DNA of 64,000 bases, taken from the NCBI GenBank assembly GCA_029262005.1, contig JAJDAG010000032.1, positions 27,058 through 91,057 of the forward strand. The letters are read 5' to 3'. This document shows, piece after piece, positions 1 to 8,755 of the stretch. This stretch comes from Candidatus Zhuqueibacterota bacterium (lineage in GTDB: Bacteria; Zhuqueibacterota; Zhuqueibacteria; Oceanimicrobiales; Oceanimicrobiaceae). Each line of letters begins with the position of its first letter. Position 1 is the stretch's first letter. Below the pieces are notes generated by a model. The model searched no databases and was not told where the DNA came from. It saw only the letters and a list, made by a program, of their open reading frames with translations. The position numbers and the translations under genes were made by a program.

Positions 1-138
1 GCAGAACTTGCAAAAAAAATCGCTCAGGCCGGCGAGGAAACAGGCGTGGATGTTGCCGAAGTGGCGCGCACGGTAATTGAGTTGGGAAAACTTTCTGATG
101 AAGAAGTAAAGGCCATGTTGGCGGGTGAGACCCTGTAA
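1..138 (+). CDS. C-terminal tail of an upstream NRPS/PKS protein (partial)
   Basis: An open frame enters from the left edge and ends at the TAA at 136-138. Only 45 codons are visible. The final segment (KLSDEEVKAMLA) resembles the tails of two NRPS proteins in this window: QMSEDDAEAML in the protein ending at 22746 and NMSPEEKKNML in the one ending at 41628. That makes this the post-carrier-domain tail of another assembly-line protein, so the NRPS cluster probably extends leftwards. The stop codon shares one base with the next start (TAATG), which implies translational coupling. No catalytic domain is visible, so the identification rests on the tail similarity alone. Confidence 0.6.
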   Translation, partial: AELAKKIAQAGEETGVDVAEVARTVIELGKLSDEEVKAMLAGETL

Positions 139-1997
139 TGCTCTCCGATGTAAAAAGCAGGATTGTAAATTTTTTCTCCGCTCCGGGTGAGCCGTTGGCA
201 ACAACATATTTTTTGCTGCTATCCTGCTGGTTTGGGTTGGTGACCGGCTTTTTTGAGGGCATCATGTTGTTGGTGCGACGTTCTTTTTTATTGCGAGTTT
301 ACAGCTTGAATCCGCACTGGTTTTGGATGCGGCCTCTGATGAACCTCATCCTGTTCATACTTGTTGCCGGGTTTCTTATCCTGATCGGTAGAAAACTGCG
401 CTTTGTTTTAACCCTGCGCTTTGTTGCGGCAACCTTTATTTTCCTCAACATTGGCGCCTTACTTCTGATGATTCCGGGATTATACACCAAGGCGGTGCTT
501 ATCCTGGCTCTTGGTTTTGCTGTGCAAATGTCACTTTTTATTTCAACGCATGCTGTGACCTTTGGTGTGATAGTGCGTCGCAGTATTCCATGGCTGGGCG
601 TTGTACTTGCGGTCATGATTCTGTGCATTAATATTTGGCCGTTCTGGAAATTACACCGGGCCACTGCTGAACAGGGCAAAGCGCGTCCCGGCGCCCCGAA
701 TGTTTTGCTCCTGGTGCTGGATACAGTTCGCGCGCAGAGTTTGAGCCTGCACGGTTACCAACGCAAGACTTCCTCATACCTGGAGTCTATCGCTCGGGAG
801 GGTGTCCGATTTGAGAAGGCGTTTTCAACGTCACCATGGACCTTGCCCTCGCATGGCAGCATGTTTACCGGGCGTTACCCGCACGAACTTTTTTTTGCTA
901 CTGACACCCCGTTTAATGCCATGACGCCGATTCGAGCGAACTACCCAACTCTGGCAGACGCGTTCACCGAGCATGGTTATGCCACGGCTGGTTTTGTTGC
1001 CAACCTCAGTTACTGTTCTTATGCGCATGGCCTCAGCCGGGGGTTCGGGTATTATGATGATTATACCTTGTCGTTGGAGTGGTTTCTGGACAGCGCTTCA
1101 TGGACGCACGAAATTCATACGATGCTGCGCCCGAAAATGAAAAACCGTCAGCTTGTGAGTCGCAAAAACGCTGCGGCTATCAATCAGTCTTTTCTTGATT
1201 GGGTTGAAGGCAATCCTGATCGCCCCTTCTTTGCGTTTCTCAATTATTTCGATGCGCATGATCCTTATGTCCTTGAGCCGGGCTACGGAGACCTGTTTCG
1301 TGAACATGACGCTGCAACAGTCACGCAAGAAATGAATAAGAAACAAGTGGTTCGTGACTTGCAGGACGATTATGACCGAACTCTGACATATCTCGATGCG
1401 CAAATAGGCAGGTTATTCGCGCAGCTTAAGAATCGTGCTATACTTGAAAATACGCTGGTAATCATTACTTCGGATCACGGTGAGCAGTTTGGCGAGCACG
1501 GTTTTTTTGCTCACGGCAATACTCTTTATTCGCAAGCGCTTCACATTCCGCTCGTCATGAAACTGCCACATGCAATGGCGCAGGGACTGACTGTGAAACA
1601 GCCTGTTTCTCTGCGTGATTTGGCGGTAACGATAATCGATCTGGCCGGGCTGACCGGCGATAATGTTTTTCCTGGCGCCTCTTTTGCCCGGTTTTGGCAA
1701 GACGGCTCAGAAGGTAAATTCGTTACAAAGCCGCCGTACTCTGAATTTCTTGTGGTCGAACGTGTGCCGCGGATGTGGCGTTCATCATGGCCGGGCTACA
1801 CTTCAGGTATACAATCGGTTGTCCTCGACGACGGTCGTCATTATATCCGTTACGGTGAAGGCGGCGGCGAATTGTATGATTTCGACCGGGACCCGGAAGA
1901 AAAAGACAATCTTATTCAGGGCGAAAAAGTTGAAACATTGCAGCAATTGAATATAGTGCTTAATTCTGTTAAAGCACATACACGGGCTGCGAACTAA
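138..1997 (+). CDS. Membrane sulfatase-superfamily protein, Thr-type active site
   Basis: This 619-residue protein has about five hydrophobic segments in residues 22-170, followed by a sulfatase/alkaline-phosphatase-superfamily domain that should lie outside the cytoplasmic membrane. The metal site is visible as LVLDTVR (D195) and SDHGE (D446-H447). Where sulfatases carry the CxPSR or SxPSR maturation motif, this protein has T235-L-P-S-H followed by MFTG. The residue normally converted to formylglycine is therefore Thr, as in phosphoethanolamine-transferase-type members. It may be a phospho- or sulfo-transferase or hydrolase acting on a lipid, glycan or the cluster product. The C-terminus has the usual ELYDFDRDPEE motif of sulfatases. 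It is homologous along its length to the gene at 6724. The start is coupled to the upstream gene. Superfamily is certain; substrate is unknown. Confidence 0.85.
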   Translation: MLSDVKSRIVNFFSAPGEPLATTYFLLLSCWFGLVTGFFEGIMLLVRRSFLLRVYSLNPHWFWMRPLMNLILFILVAGFLILIGRKLRFVLTLRFVAATFIFLNIGALLLMIPGLYTKAVLILALGFAVQMSLFISTHAVTFGVIVRRSIPWLGVVLAVMILCINIWPFWKLHRATAEQGKARPGAPNVLLLVLDTVRAQSLSLHGYQRKTSSYLESIAREGVRFEKAFSTSPWTLPSHGSMFTGRYPHELFFATDTPFNAMTPIRANYPTLADAFTEHGYATAGFVANLSYCSYAHGLSRGFGYYDDYTLSLEWFLDSASWTHEIHTMLRPKMKNRQLVSRKNAAAINQSFLDWVEGNPDRPFFAFLNYFDAHDPYVLEPGYGDLFREHDAATVTQEMNKKQVVRDLQDDYDRTLTYLDAQIGRLFAQLKNRAILENTLVIITSDHGEQFGEHGFFAHGNTLYSQALHIPLVMKLPHAMAQGLTVKQPVSLRDLAVTIIDLAGLTGDNVFPGASFARFWQDGSEGKFVTKPPYSEFLVVERVPRMWRSSWPGYTSGIQSVVLDDGRHYIRYGEGGGELYDFDRDPEEKDNLIQGEKVETLQQLNIVLNSVKAHTRAAN

Positions 1998-2059
1998 TAT
2001 TTACATCTGTCAATGCAATACGCCTCACTCGTAAGCTAATGTATAATTGAAATCGGTTG

Positions 2060-2101
2060 TTGTACGGTTCAAGCTCTCGAATTTTTATAATAGTATCTTT
2101 G
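2060..2101 (+). promoter_or_regulatory. Candidate promoter ahead of the B12 radical SAM gene
   Basis: The 129-base gap before the gene at 2127 holds TTGTAC (2060-2065) and TATAAT (2086-2091), but their 20-base spacing is longer than usual for a sigma-70 promoter. It also holds TATCTTTG (2094-2101), which fits the Bacteroidota -7 element TAnnTTTG, but no TTTG lies about 20 bases upstream of it. An AAGGAGA ribosome binding site follows at 2115-2121. A promoter here is plausible; which type it is cannot be told. Confidence 0.25.
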
Positions 2102-2126
2102 CATACATTATTAAAAGGAGATTATC

Positions 2127-4268
2127 ATGAAGGATTCAAATATTCGAGGTAGTAATAACTCAAATAAGATAAATCGGAAAGTGTTGCTTGTGGTACCACC
2201 CTTTCACGCGACACGCTGTCCGGCATTGGGTGTGAGTCAACTCAAAGCAAACCTGACGGCCAATGGCTATTACGTTGAGGTACTTTATCTGAACCTGCTA
2301 TTTTCAGAGCGCGTGACACCACTGGTTTATGAATGGTTAACCGGAACCGGCAAGAGTTTATTCGGCGAGTTTATTTTCTCCTTCGCTGTTTTCGACCGTG
2401 AGGATGAAGAAATAGATCGTTACCTTGAGGCCGTATTGTGTAAGTCCGATTTTGCAGGAGTACTCCGCAACTTATTTCCCAATAAACCTCTGGGTGAAAT
2501 TGTCAGACACCTTATTAACGAGGCGGTTGAATTCGTCAACACCGACGCAATCAAGGCCGTACTCGATCGTGACCCCTGGTTGGTGGGTTTCAGCTCTACC
2601 TTTGAATCCAATTGTGCTTCTCTGGCAGTAACTAAACAAATTAAAAAGCAGCGGTCAGAGATTGTAACCGTTATGGGCGGCGCCAACTGCGAGGGTGAAA
2701 TGGGTGAGGAGCTCAAGTCACAGTTTGCTGAAGTAGATTTTGTTGGCCAGGGGGAATGTGACCATACATTTGTCGGATTGGTCCGCGCACTTCACGATGG
2801 CAAACCAGATTCGGGCCTGGAAGGTTTTATGTCAAATGAACTCGATAGCAGGACCGGAAGCTCCAGCCCGTTAAACGGTGAGCAACTCGATGCGCTTCCT
2901 CATCCGGATTTCACTGATTTCTTTTCCCAGTTTGCTCAATTTCGCTATCGCGATCAAATCAGGCCCGGGCTGGCAATGGAAACTTCGCGCGGATGCTGGT
3001 GGGGGTTCAAGCAGCACTGCACTTTCTGTGCGTTCAACCGGTTGGGCATGATTTATCGCAGCAAATCGCCTGAACGTGTGTTAGCAGAAATGGAGGCTCT
3101 GATGCAGAAACACGGCATTTCTCGCATGGAGCTAACCGATAATATTCTCGACATGAATTACTTTAAAACAATCTTACCAAAGTTAGCGGAGAAACCAAAA
3201 GCCGAGCTCTTTTGGGAAACAAAATCAAATATGAGCCGCGAACAGGTGGCCATGTTGCGCAAAGCCAAAGTCGTTTGGATTCAACCAGGGATTGAAAGCT
3301 TGAGTGACAAATCCCTCAAGCTGATGAAAAAAGGCACAACCCAGGTTCAAAATATTCAATTGCTCAAATGGTGTACGGAATATGGCATTAAAATCAGTTG
3401 GAACTGGTTGTACGGTTTTCCTGGTGAGGATGAAAAGGAAATAGATGAACTGGTTGAAACAGTGAAAAAGATTCATCATTTGCAGCCTCCAAATGGCAGT
3501 GCCGTGCTATTCCTGGAGCGCTTTGCGCCTTACCAAATGACGCCAGAAGAATGGGGTATTACCAACATTCAGCCGACCGAGGCCTATCGGCATGTGTACC
3601 CGTTTTCCGATGAATCGCTTGACCGCATGGCATTTTTCTTTGACTGTGATTCTTTTGACAAAAAAGAAAACAGTGAGGCTTATCAACGCTTGAAACGTGC
3701 CATTGGTTTGTGGAAAGAAGTCAATTCAGAGGCCCATCTCCTTGCGGTTGCACATGAGAAAAAACTTGTAATTTATGACACGCGGCCCTGCGCCAAACGG
3801 TTTATCCAGCAATTAAGCGGTTTAAAGCGCCAAATGTATGAATATTGTGACAAAGGTCACAACCTGCGTGACATCACAAAAACATTTGGCGATCAGGCGA
3901 CTTCTGAACAAATATCCGGTATCCTGGCTTCGTTTGTGGCCGATGACTTGATGTTGGAAAAAGAGGGTCGTTATTTGAGTCTGGCGACTGATATTCGTGT
4001 TGGCTATCGAGCGTTTCCAAAGACCTTTCCCGGTGGTCACATTTTAGTTGATCACGAAGAGACAAATGGTCACAACGGAGTTGCCGGTAAAATTTTCGAT
4101 CTTTTACGGTTTCGAATTACCCCCCGCCAGGCTGCAGAGGGTGTACGACGTAGAATCCACGCCGCGAAAATCGACAGGTTATTGCCGGATGAGGACAATC
4201 AAAACGAAGATAACGGATACGTAAAGTATCTTCAGGAAAAGCCCGGACAAGTAGCGGAAATGAGCTAA
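2127..4268 (+). CDS. B12-binding-domain radical SAM enzyme (RiPP-maturase-1-like)
   Basis: This 713-residue enzyme starts with a cobalamin-binding-like Rossmann region (about residues 18-250, beginning KVLLVVPPFH). The radical SAM core has the cluster motif C290-x7-C298-x2-C301 (GCWWGFKQHC-TFC) and continues with RSKSPERVLAEME. This spaced motif, with WWG after the first Cys, is characteristic of the family named ribosomal peptide maturation radical SAM protein 1. B12 radical SAM enzymes often methylate unactivated carbons or rearrange carbon skeletons. No convincing precursor peptide lies beside it, so in this NRPS setting it may act on the peptide, an amino acid or a sugar (inference). The C-terminal 200 residues have no assigned function. 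The start has a strong AAGGAGA site. Confidence 0.85.
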   Translation: MKDSNIRGSNNSNKINRKVLLVVPPFHATRCPALGVSQLKANLTANGYYVEVLYLNLLFSERVTPLVYEWLTGTGKSLFGEFIFSFAVFDREDEEIDRYLEAVLCKSDFAGVLRNLFPNKPLGEIVRHLINEAVEFVNTDAIKAVLDRDPWLVGFSSTFESNCASLAVTKQIKKQRSEIVTVMGGANCEGEMGEELKSQFAEVDFVGQGECDHTFVGLVRALHDGKPDSGLEGFMSNELDSRTGSSSPLNGEQLDALPHPDFTDFFSQFAQFRYRDQIRPGLAMETSRGCWWGFKQHCTFCAFNRLGMIYRSKSPERVLAEMEALMQKHGISRMELTDNILDMNYFKTILPKLAEKPKAELFWETKSNMSREQVAMLRKAKVVWIQPGIESLSDKSLKLMKKGTTQVQNIQLLKWCTEYGIKISWNWLYGFPGEDEKEIDELVETVKKIHHLQPPNGSAVLFLERFAPYQMTPEEWGITNIQPTEAYRHVYPFSDESLDRMAFFFDCDSFDKKENSEAYQRLKRAIGLWKEVNSEAHLLAVAHEKKLVIYDTRPCAKRFIQQLSGLKRQMYEYCDKGHNLRDITKTFGDQATSEQISGILASFVADDLMLEKEGRYLSLATDIRVGYRAFPKTFPGGHILVDHEETNGHNGVAGKIFDLLRFRITPRQAAEGVRRRIHAAKIDRLLPDEDNQNEDNGYVKYLQEKPGQVAEMS

Positions 4269-4362
4269 ATGCCAACCATGCATTCGCCAGGGTGTTGCAG
4301 TGCGGAATTATATGATATGCTCTGAAGCACTGCAGACGCAGATTTAGGCAGCGAAAACAGGA

Positions 4363-4393
4363 GTAGTCTGGCACAAATCAGTGTAGTCTGCAG
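4363..4393. repeat. Direct repeat GTAGTCTG, 20-base period, with overlapping inverted repeat
   Basis: GTAGTCTG occurs at 4363-4370 and 4383-4390, exactly two helical turns apart, in the 211-base gap before the small membrane protein gene. GTCTGCAG at 4386-4393 is also the exact complement of CTGCAGAC at 4330-4337. This could be an operator, but an 8-base repeat in 200 bases can arise by chance. Confidence 0.2.
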
Positions 4394-4479
4394 GCGGTGA
4401 AGGCATGATTCCAAGCGCCGAATTAACAATTTAACGCAATATAATTTGAGTCAGTTTATGTGTCATTCAGGAGGTAAAG

Positions 4480-4695
4480 ATGTTTATCGAAAATGTATTC
4501 TTTGATTCGCACCACGCTATGAATTTATTCTTTATGTACATTGGTCCTGAGACATTTATGCCTCTATTGTCGGCGTTAGCGGCTGTGACCGGCGTGTTGA
4601 TGATGTTTTGGCGCAACGTGGTTGCGGTCCTGCGCAAGCTATTCAGGATTGGCCCGAAATCACAAGAAATTATTGAAACCGACAAAAGCGCCTGA
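4480..4695 (+). CDS. Small single-pass membrane protein
   Basis: A 71-residue ORF is preceded by a strong ribosome binding site (AGGAGGT at about 4469-4475), which supports it as a real gene. It has one clear hydrophobic segment (about residues 26-45: ETFMPLLSALAAVTGVLMMF) followed by an arginine/lysine-rich stretch (WRNVVAVLRKLFRIG). The short polar tail is probably cytoplasmic by the positive-inside rule. It ends 6 bases before the phosphodiesterase-like gene at 4702, so the two are probably co-translated, and it may be a membrane partner of that enzyme. It lacks the Gly-rich or repetitive core expected of a RiPP precursor. The function is unknown. Confidence 0.6.
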   Translation: MFIENVFFDSHHAMNLFFMYIGPETFMPLLSALAAVTGVLMMFWRNVVAVLRKLFRIGPKSQEIIETDKSA

Positions 4696-4701
4696 TCTGA
4701 A

Positions 4702-6675
4702 ATGAAAAAAATCATTGTAATCGGCCTGGATGGGTTGGAACCGAAGATCGTGTCTGAAATGCTGGCAAAAGGCGAATTGCCGAATCTGGCCAGTTTGCAG
4801 GAACAGGGTGGTTATTCACCGGTACAAACAACCTCTCCGGCACAGACACCTGTTGCATGGTCAACATTTGCCACGGGAACCAATCCCGGGGCGCACGGCA
4901 TTTTTGATTTTGTAACGAGGAATCCGAAGAATTATCTTCCGGACCTCGCACTCAATCGTTTCCAGCGAACCAATTCTTTTATGCCGCCAAAGTTGGTGAA
5001 CATGCGGCGCGGTACACCCGTGTGGAATTTGCTTTCTGATGCAGGCATCGCTTCGACGATTTTGCGCTGCCCATGCACGCATCCGCCGGATAAAATTCGC
5101 GGCAATATGCTTGCGGGTTTGGGTGTGCCGGATTTGCGTGGTGGACTCGGTACGTCGACGTTTTACTGTTCAGATGACAGCGTCACAGCACTGGAAAGCG
5201 AAAACGTGCTGCACGTGAATGCGGATAGTAACGACTTGATCAAAACACACCTGCTGGGGCCTTTGAATCCGAAGGGTGGTGATTTTAAGTTTGACATTTC
5301 TTTGGAGCTCAACCGTTCCGAGAAGCGCCTGGTGGTGAAATCTAAAGGGCAACCCAAAGCACTGGAAGTACGAGAAGGGCAGTGGAGTGACTGGTTGCAG
5401 GTAAAATTCAAGCAAGGGCCACTTCAATATGTTCGTGGCACCGTGCGCTTTTATCTTGTTAGCACCGCGCCGAAATTAGAACTCTATGCCTCGCCAATCA
5501 ACTACGATCCCAACTCAATTCCTTTATACCCGATTAGTTCACCTCCGGAATATGCGAAAGAGCTGGCTGGAAAAATTGGCACGTTTTACACGACAGGGAT
5601 GGTTGAAGACCATGGAGGCCTGAACAATGGCCGCATCGACGAAGAAGCATTTTTGCAACAGTGTGACATCGCCCTGCGTGAACGCGAGCAAATGATGCTG
5701 CACGGGCTGGAGCGATTGCGGGAAGGCCTTTTCTTCTGTTTGTTCGATACGCCGGATCGCGTTCAACACATGTTCTGGCGGTTTCGTGAATCCGACCACC
5801 CGGCTAACCAGCGTCCGTTTAACCCTGAATTGTCAAAGGTGATTGAAAACCACTATCGCGCCTGTGATACCATCGTTGGTAAGGCCATGCAATACGTTGA
5901 TGATGATACACTTTTTATCGCCCTCAGCGATCACGGGTTTAACAGTTTCCAAAGGGGGGTCAACGTTAATACCTGGCTGTGCGAGCATGGGTTTCTCAAA
6001 CTTCGCAATGGAATGAAACCAGGTGAGGAAAATGGTGAGTTCTTCCCGAACGTGGATTGGGGACAGACAAAAGCGTATGCACTCGGTTTGAGTGGCATTT
6101 ATCTCAATCTTCGGGGTCGGGAGGAAAAAGGCTGTGTACGCCCGGACGAAGCCGAGTCGGTTAGAACCGCGATTTCCAGTGGTCTGACCGGCCTCATGGA
6201 CGAAGCGAGAAATGAGACTTCAATACGTAGTGTGCGGACACGCGAGCAAATTTATACCGGCGCTTGCGCTTCTGCTTCACCTGATTTGATTGTCAATTTT
6301 AATGCTCGCTACCGTGTATCCTGGGAGACTGCGCTCGGGGGTGTGCCGCAGGGCCTGTTTGCCGACAATACTCGAAAATGGAGTGGCGACCACTGTATTG
6401 ATCCGGCGCTTGTGCCCGGCGTACTTTTTATGAACAAACCGTTCAAAGCAGAAAGTGCCGGCCTGGTCGATCTTGCACCTACAATTCTGGCCGCATTCGG
6501 TGCGCCAAAAGGGGCTGCGATGGAAGGTGATTCACTGCTTCATGATCATCCAACAAAGGCACAAACAACTGGTTTCAAACCGCTGGAGTCGGAGGAAACG
6601 CCCCCTGCAACACCTGAAATCGATGATGATGAAGCCCGTGTTAAAGAGCGCTTGAAAGGACTTGGCTACATTTAA
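4702..6675 (+). CDS. Alkaline-phosphatase-superfamily phosphodiesterase/nucleotide pyrophosphatase-like protein
   Basis: This 657-residue protein belongs to the type I phosphodiesterase/nucleotide pyrophosphatase group. The metal-binding start is IVIGLDGLEP (D10), and the probable nucleophile is T49 in QTPVAWSTFATGTNPG. A second metal motif is SDHGFNSF (D410-H411). The C-terminus (KERLKGLGYI) is a common ending for this family. Unlike the sulfatase-like proteins on either side, it has no transmembrane region or signal peptide, so it is probably cytoplasmic. Members hydrolyse phosphodiester or pyrophosphate bonds in nucleotides, nucleotide-sugars or lipid-linked substrates. The substrate here is unknown; the surrounding membrane and sugar genes suggest a glycolipid or nucleotide-sugar intermediate. 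Confidence 0.8.
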   Translation: MKKIIVIGLDGLEPKIVSEMLAKGELPNLASLQEQGGYSPVQTTSPAQTPVAWSTFATGTNPGAHGIFDFVTRNPKNYLPDLALNRFQRTNSFMPPKLVNMRRGTPVWNLLSDAGIASTILRCPCTHPPDKIRGNMLAGLGVPDLRGGLGTSTFYCSDDSVTALESENVLHVNADSNDLIKTHLLGPLNPKGGDFKFDISLELNRSEKRLVVKSKGQPKALEVREGQWSDWLQVKFKQGPLQYVRGTVRFYLVSTAPKLELYASPINYDPNSIPLYPISSPPEYAKELAGKIGTFYTTGMVEDHGGLNNGRIDEEAFLQQCDIALREREQMMLHGLERLREGLFFCLFDTPDRVQHMFWRFRESDHPANQRPFNPELSKVIENHYRACDTIVGKAMQYVDDDTLFIALSDHGFNSFQRGVNVNTWLCEHGFLKLRNGMKPGEENGEFFPNVDWGQTKAYALGLSGIYLNLRGREEKGCVRPDEAESVRTAISSGLTGLMDEARNETSIRSVRTREQIYTGACASASPDLIVNFNARYRVSWETALGGVPQGLFADNTRKWSGDHCIDPALVPGVLFMNKPFKAESAGLVDLAPTILAAFGAPKGAAMEGDSLLHDHPTKAQTTGFKPLESEETPPATPEIDDDEARVKERLKGLGYI

Positions 6676-6723
6676 GCGGCCTGACTATTATTTGCTGAAT
6701 ATTGAATATTAGAGAAGTTACAC

Positions 6724-8751
6724 ATGTCTAAACGTCCCTATTCCTGGAAAAGGATTTTCTCACTATTGCTGATTCTTGCGGGAGCGACTGCGGTTGTTAT
6801 TGCGTTTGCAGCAGACTCGTTGGGTTTCGGCGGTTATCCGGGACTTGGCCCGAGACAGATTATTCTGGCGCTGGTTGGTGCTTGCTCTCTGTTTGTGGGT
6901 ATCATTACCCGGTATGATTTGCCCTGGAAAAAAATGTTCAGTGCAGATAGCCAGGCCATTGGCTTTGGCTCGATGCTGCGACTGGCCCTTTTCTTTGGAT
7001 TGCTATCCGGCATCTTTGAGGTCGCGGTTCTGGGCTTTAAGAAATTCTATCATGGAGAATTCATTTTCCTTAGCCAGGATGTAATCTGGATGGCACCGGT
7101 TGCAGATGCTGTGTTATTTGTCTGTATTGGAATACTGCTCATCCCTGCAATCTTGCGCAAGTCTGAGCTTGTTAATGTCACCTCGTGCATCTGGTTGTTT
7201 TTTTCGCTCGGACTGCTAGGTGTGCTTCTGATGATTCCCAAGCTCCATATTATGGCGTCACTGCTTCTTGCTGGAGGAATCGCTTCGCGCGTTGCAAAAT
7301 CATTATCGCGGCGGATTGGGCTTCTTGTCGGCCGTGGCTTAATGGCTGTTTTCGTTCTGATTGCTATGCTTGGGGTTGTACGTTTCAGTTTTTTGTGGCC
7401 GACAGAGCAGGTCGAAATCACACAAAAGACGAACAGTCGAGAGCAGTCTGCCAATGTGCTGCTCATTGTGCTCGACACTGTCCGTGCTAAAAGTCTTAGT
7501 CTTTATGGTTATGAGAAGGCCACCACGCCAAACCTGGAAAAACTTGTTGAGACTTCTATCATTTTTGATAACGCCATTGCTACGTCGCCCTGGACTTTAC
7601 CGACACACGCCAGTCTCTTTACTGGCAAATATCATCATGAATTGTCTGTAACTTGGGCAAAGCCTCTTGATGCCGAGTTCCCGACACTGGCTGAAGTTTT
7701 GAGCCGGAACAATTATCGCACCGCCGGCTTTGTCGCCAACTACAACTATTGCGGGTATGAATCCGGTCTCGCGCGCGGGTTTCAAGCGTACCGGGATTAC
7801 CCGGTTTCGGCCGGACAGATTCTATTAAGTTCTTCGCTAGGGCGCACGGTGATAAATTCGGTCTGGCTGCGTGATCTGGCAAATTGGCATTTAGGCGTGA
7901 ATCACAAGCTTGCTGAAGATGTCAATGCGGATTTTCTTTCCTGGCAGGAAAAAAAATCAGAGCAGCCCTTTTTTGCGTTTCTCAATTACTATGACGCACA
8001 CCAGCCTTATTTTCCACCGGCCAGCTACCTCAACAAATTTGGTCACACGGAACCGCGTGGAAAGTACCGCTACCAACTCAATCTGGCTGAAGTTGATAAC
8101 TGGTACCAAATGTCACCACATCAGATCCAGGCTGAGCAAAACGCGTATGAGGCGGGCATTGCTTACATGGACAATGAAATTGACAAACTCCTGCAAGCGC
8201 TAAGTAATCGTGGCGTGCTGGAAAATACGATCGTTATCATCACTGGAGACCATGGTGAATTTTTTGGTGAAAAGGATGTGTTTAGTCATGGGAGCGCCGT
8301 TTACATGCCGGGCATTCACGTGCCTTTGTTAATTTCCTATCCGCGCGGTATGGTTTCCGGAAAACGTATTTCTGAAAAAATTAGTCTGCGGGATATACCG
8401 GCTACAGTCCTTGAACTCACTGGCTTGTCTGCTGACTCGCCGTTTCCGGGGAGTTCGTTGACACGAGTTTTGAACGATGAGAAAATAGCTGATAATAATA
8501 ACTTTCTCCTGTCAGAGGTGCGCGTGTTTGTCGGCCCGCATAAGGGTTTTATGAAATCGATACTGTTTGACAAGTTTCATTATATTCGAAACGGTGACGA
8601 TTTTGAAGAGCTGTATGATCTTGCCGCGGACCCGAATGAGATTAGCAACCTTGCTGAATTGGAAAACTTTCAACAAACGCTGCAAACAGGCAGGAACATA
8701 CTGGCGGCCGCCCTTGGTGAAGACATGTCATTAGCGCAGAGAGGCAACTGA
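6724..8751 (+). CDS. Second membrane sulfatase-superfamily protein, Thr-type active site
   Basis: This 675-residue protein has about six or seven hydrophobic segments in residues 12-224 and then a sulfatase-superfamily domain. Key sites are LIVLDTVR (D251), W-T291-L-P-T-H-A-S-LFTG, and GDHGEFFGE (D509-H510). As in the gene at 138, the CxPxR/SxPxR formylglycine motif is replaced by T-L-P-T-H, so maturation by FGE or anSME is not expected and Thr291 is the likely nucleophile. The two proteins also share their membrane domain (for example FFGLLSGIFE here against WFGLVTGFFE there), so they are paralogues rather than chance neighbours. The extra ~60 N-terminal residues carry two more membrane segments. 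The substrate is unknown. Confidence 0.85.
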   Translation: MSKRPYSWKRIFSLLLILAGATAVVIAFAADSLGFGGYPGLGPRQIILALVGACSLFVGIITRYDLPWKKMFSADSQAIGFGSMLRLALFFGLLSGIFEVAVLGFKKFYHGEFIFLSQDVIWMAPVADAVLFVCIGILLIPAILRKSELVNVTSCIWLFFSLGLLGVLLMIPKLHIMASLLLAGGIASRVAKSLSRRIGLLVGRGLMAVFVLIAMLGVVRFSFLWPTEQVEITQKTNSREQSANVLLIVLDTVRAKSLSLYGYEKATTPNLEKLVETSIIFDNAIATSPWTLPTHASLFTGKYHHELSVTWAKPLDAEFPTLAEVLSRNNYRTAGFVANYNYCGYESGLARGFQAYRDYPVSAGQILLSSSLGRTVINSVWLRDLANWHLGVNHKLAEDVNADFLSWQEKKSEQPFFAFLNYYDAHQPYFPPASYLNKFGHTEPRGKYRYQLNLAEVDNWYQMSPHQIQAEQNAYEAGIAYMDNEIDKLLQALSNRGVLENTIVIITGDHGEFFGEKDVFSHGSAVYMPGIHVPLLISYPRGMVSGKRISEKISLRDIPATVLELTGLSADSPFPGSSLTRVLNDEKIADNNNFLLSEVRVFVGPHKGFMKSILFDKFHYIRNGDDFEELYDLAADPNEISNLAELENFQQTLQTGRNILAAALGEDMSLAQRGN

Positions 8752-8755
8752 GCCA

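Noticed and set aside
4480..4695. RiPP precursor peptide for the B12 radical SAM enzyme
   Set aside because: The 71-residue product is a single-pass membrane protein with no leader/core pattern.
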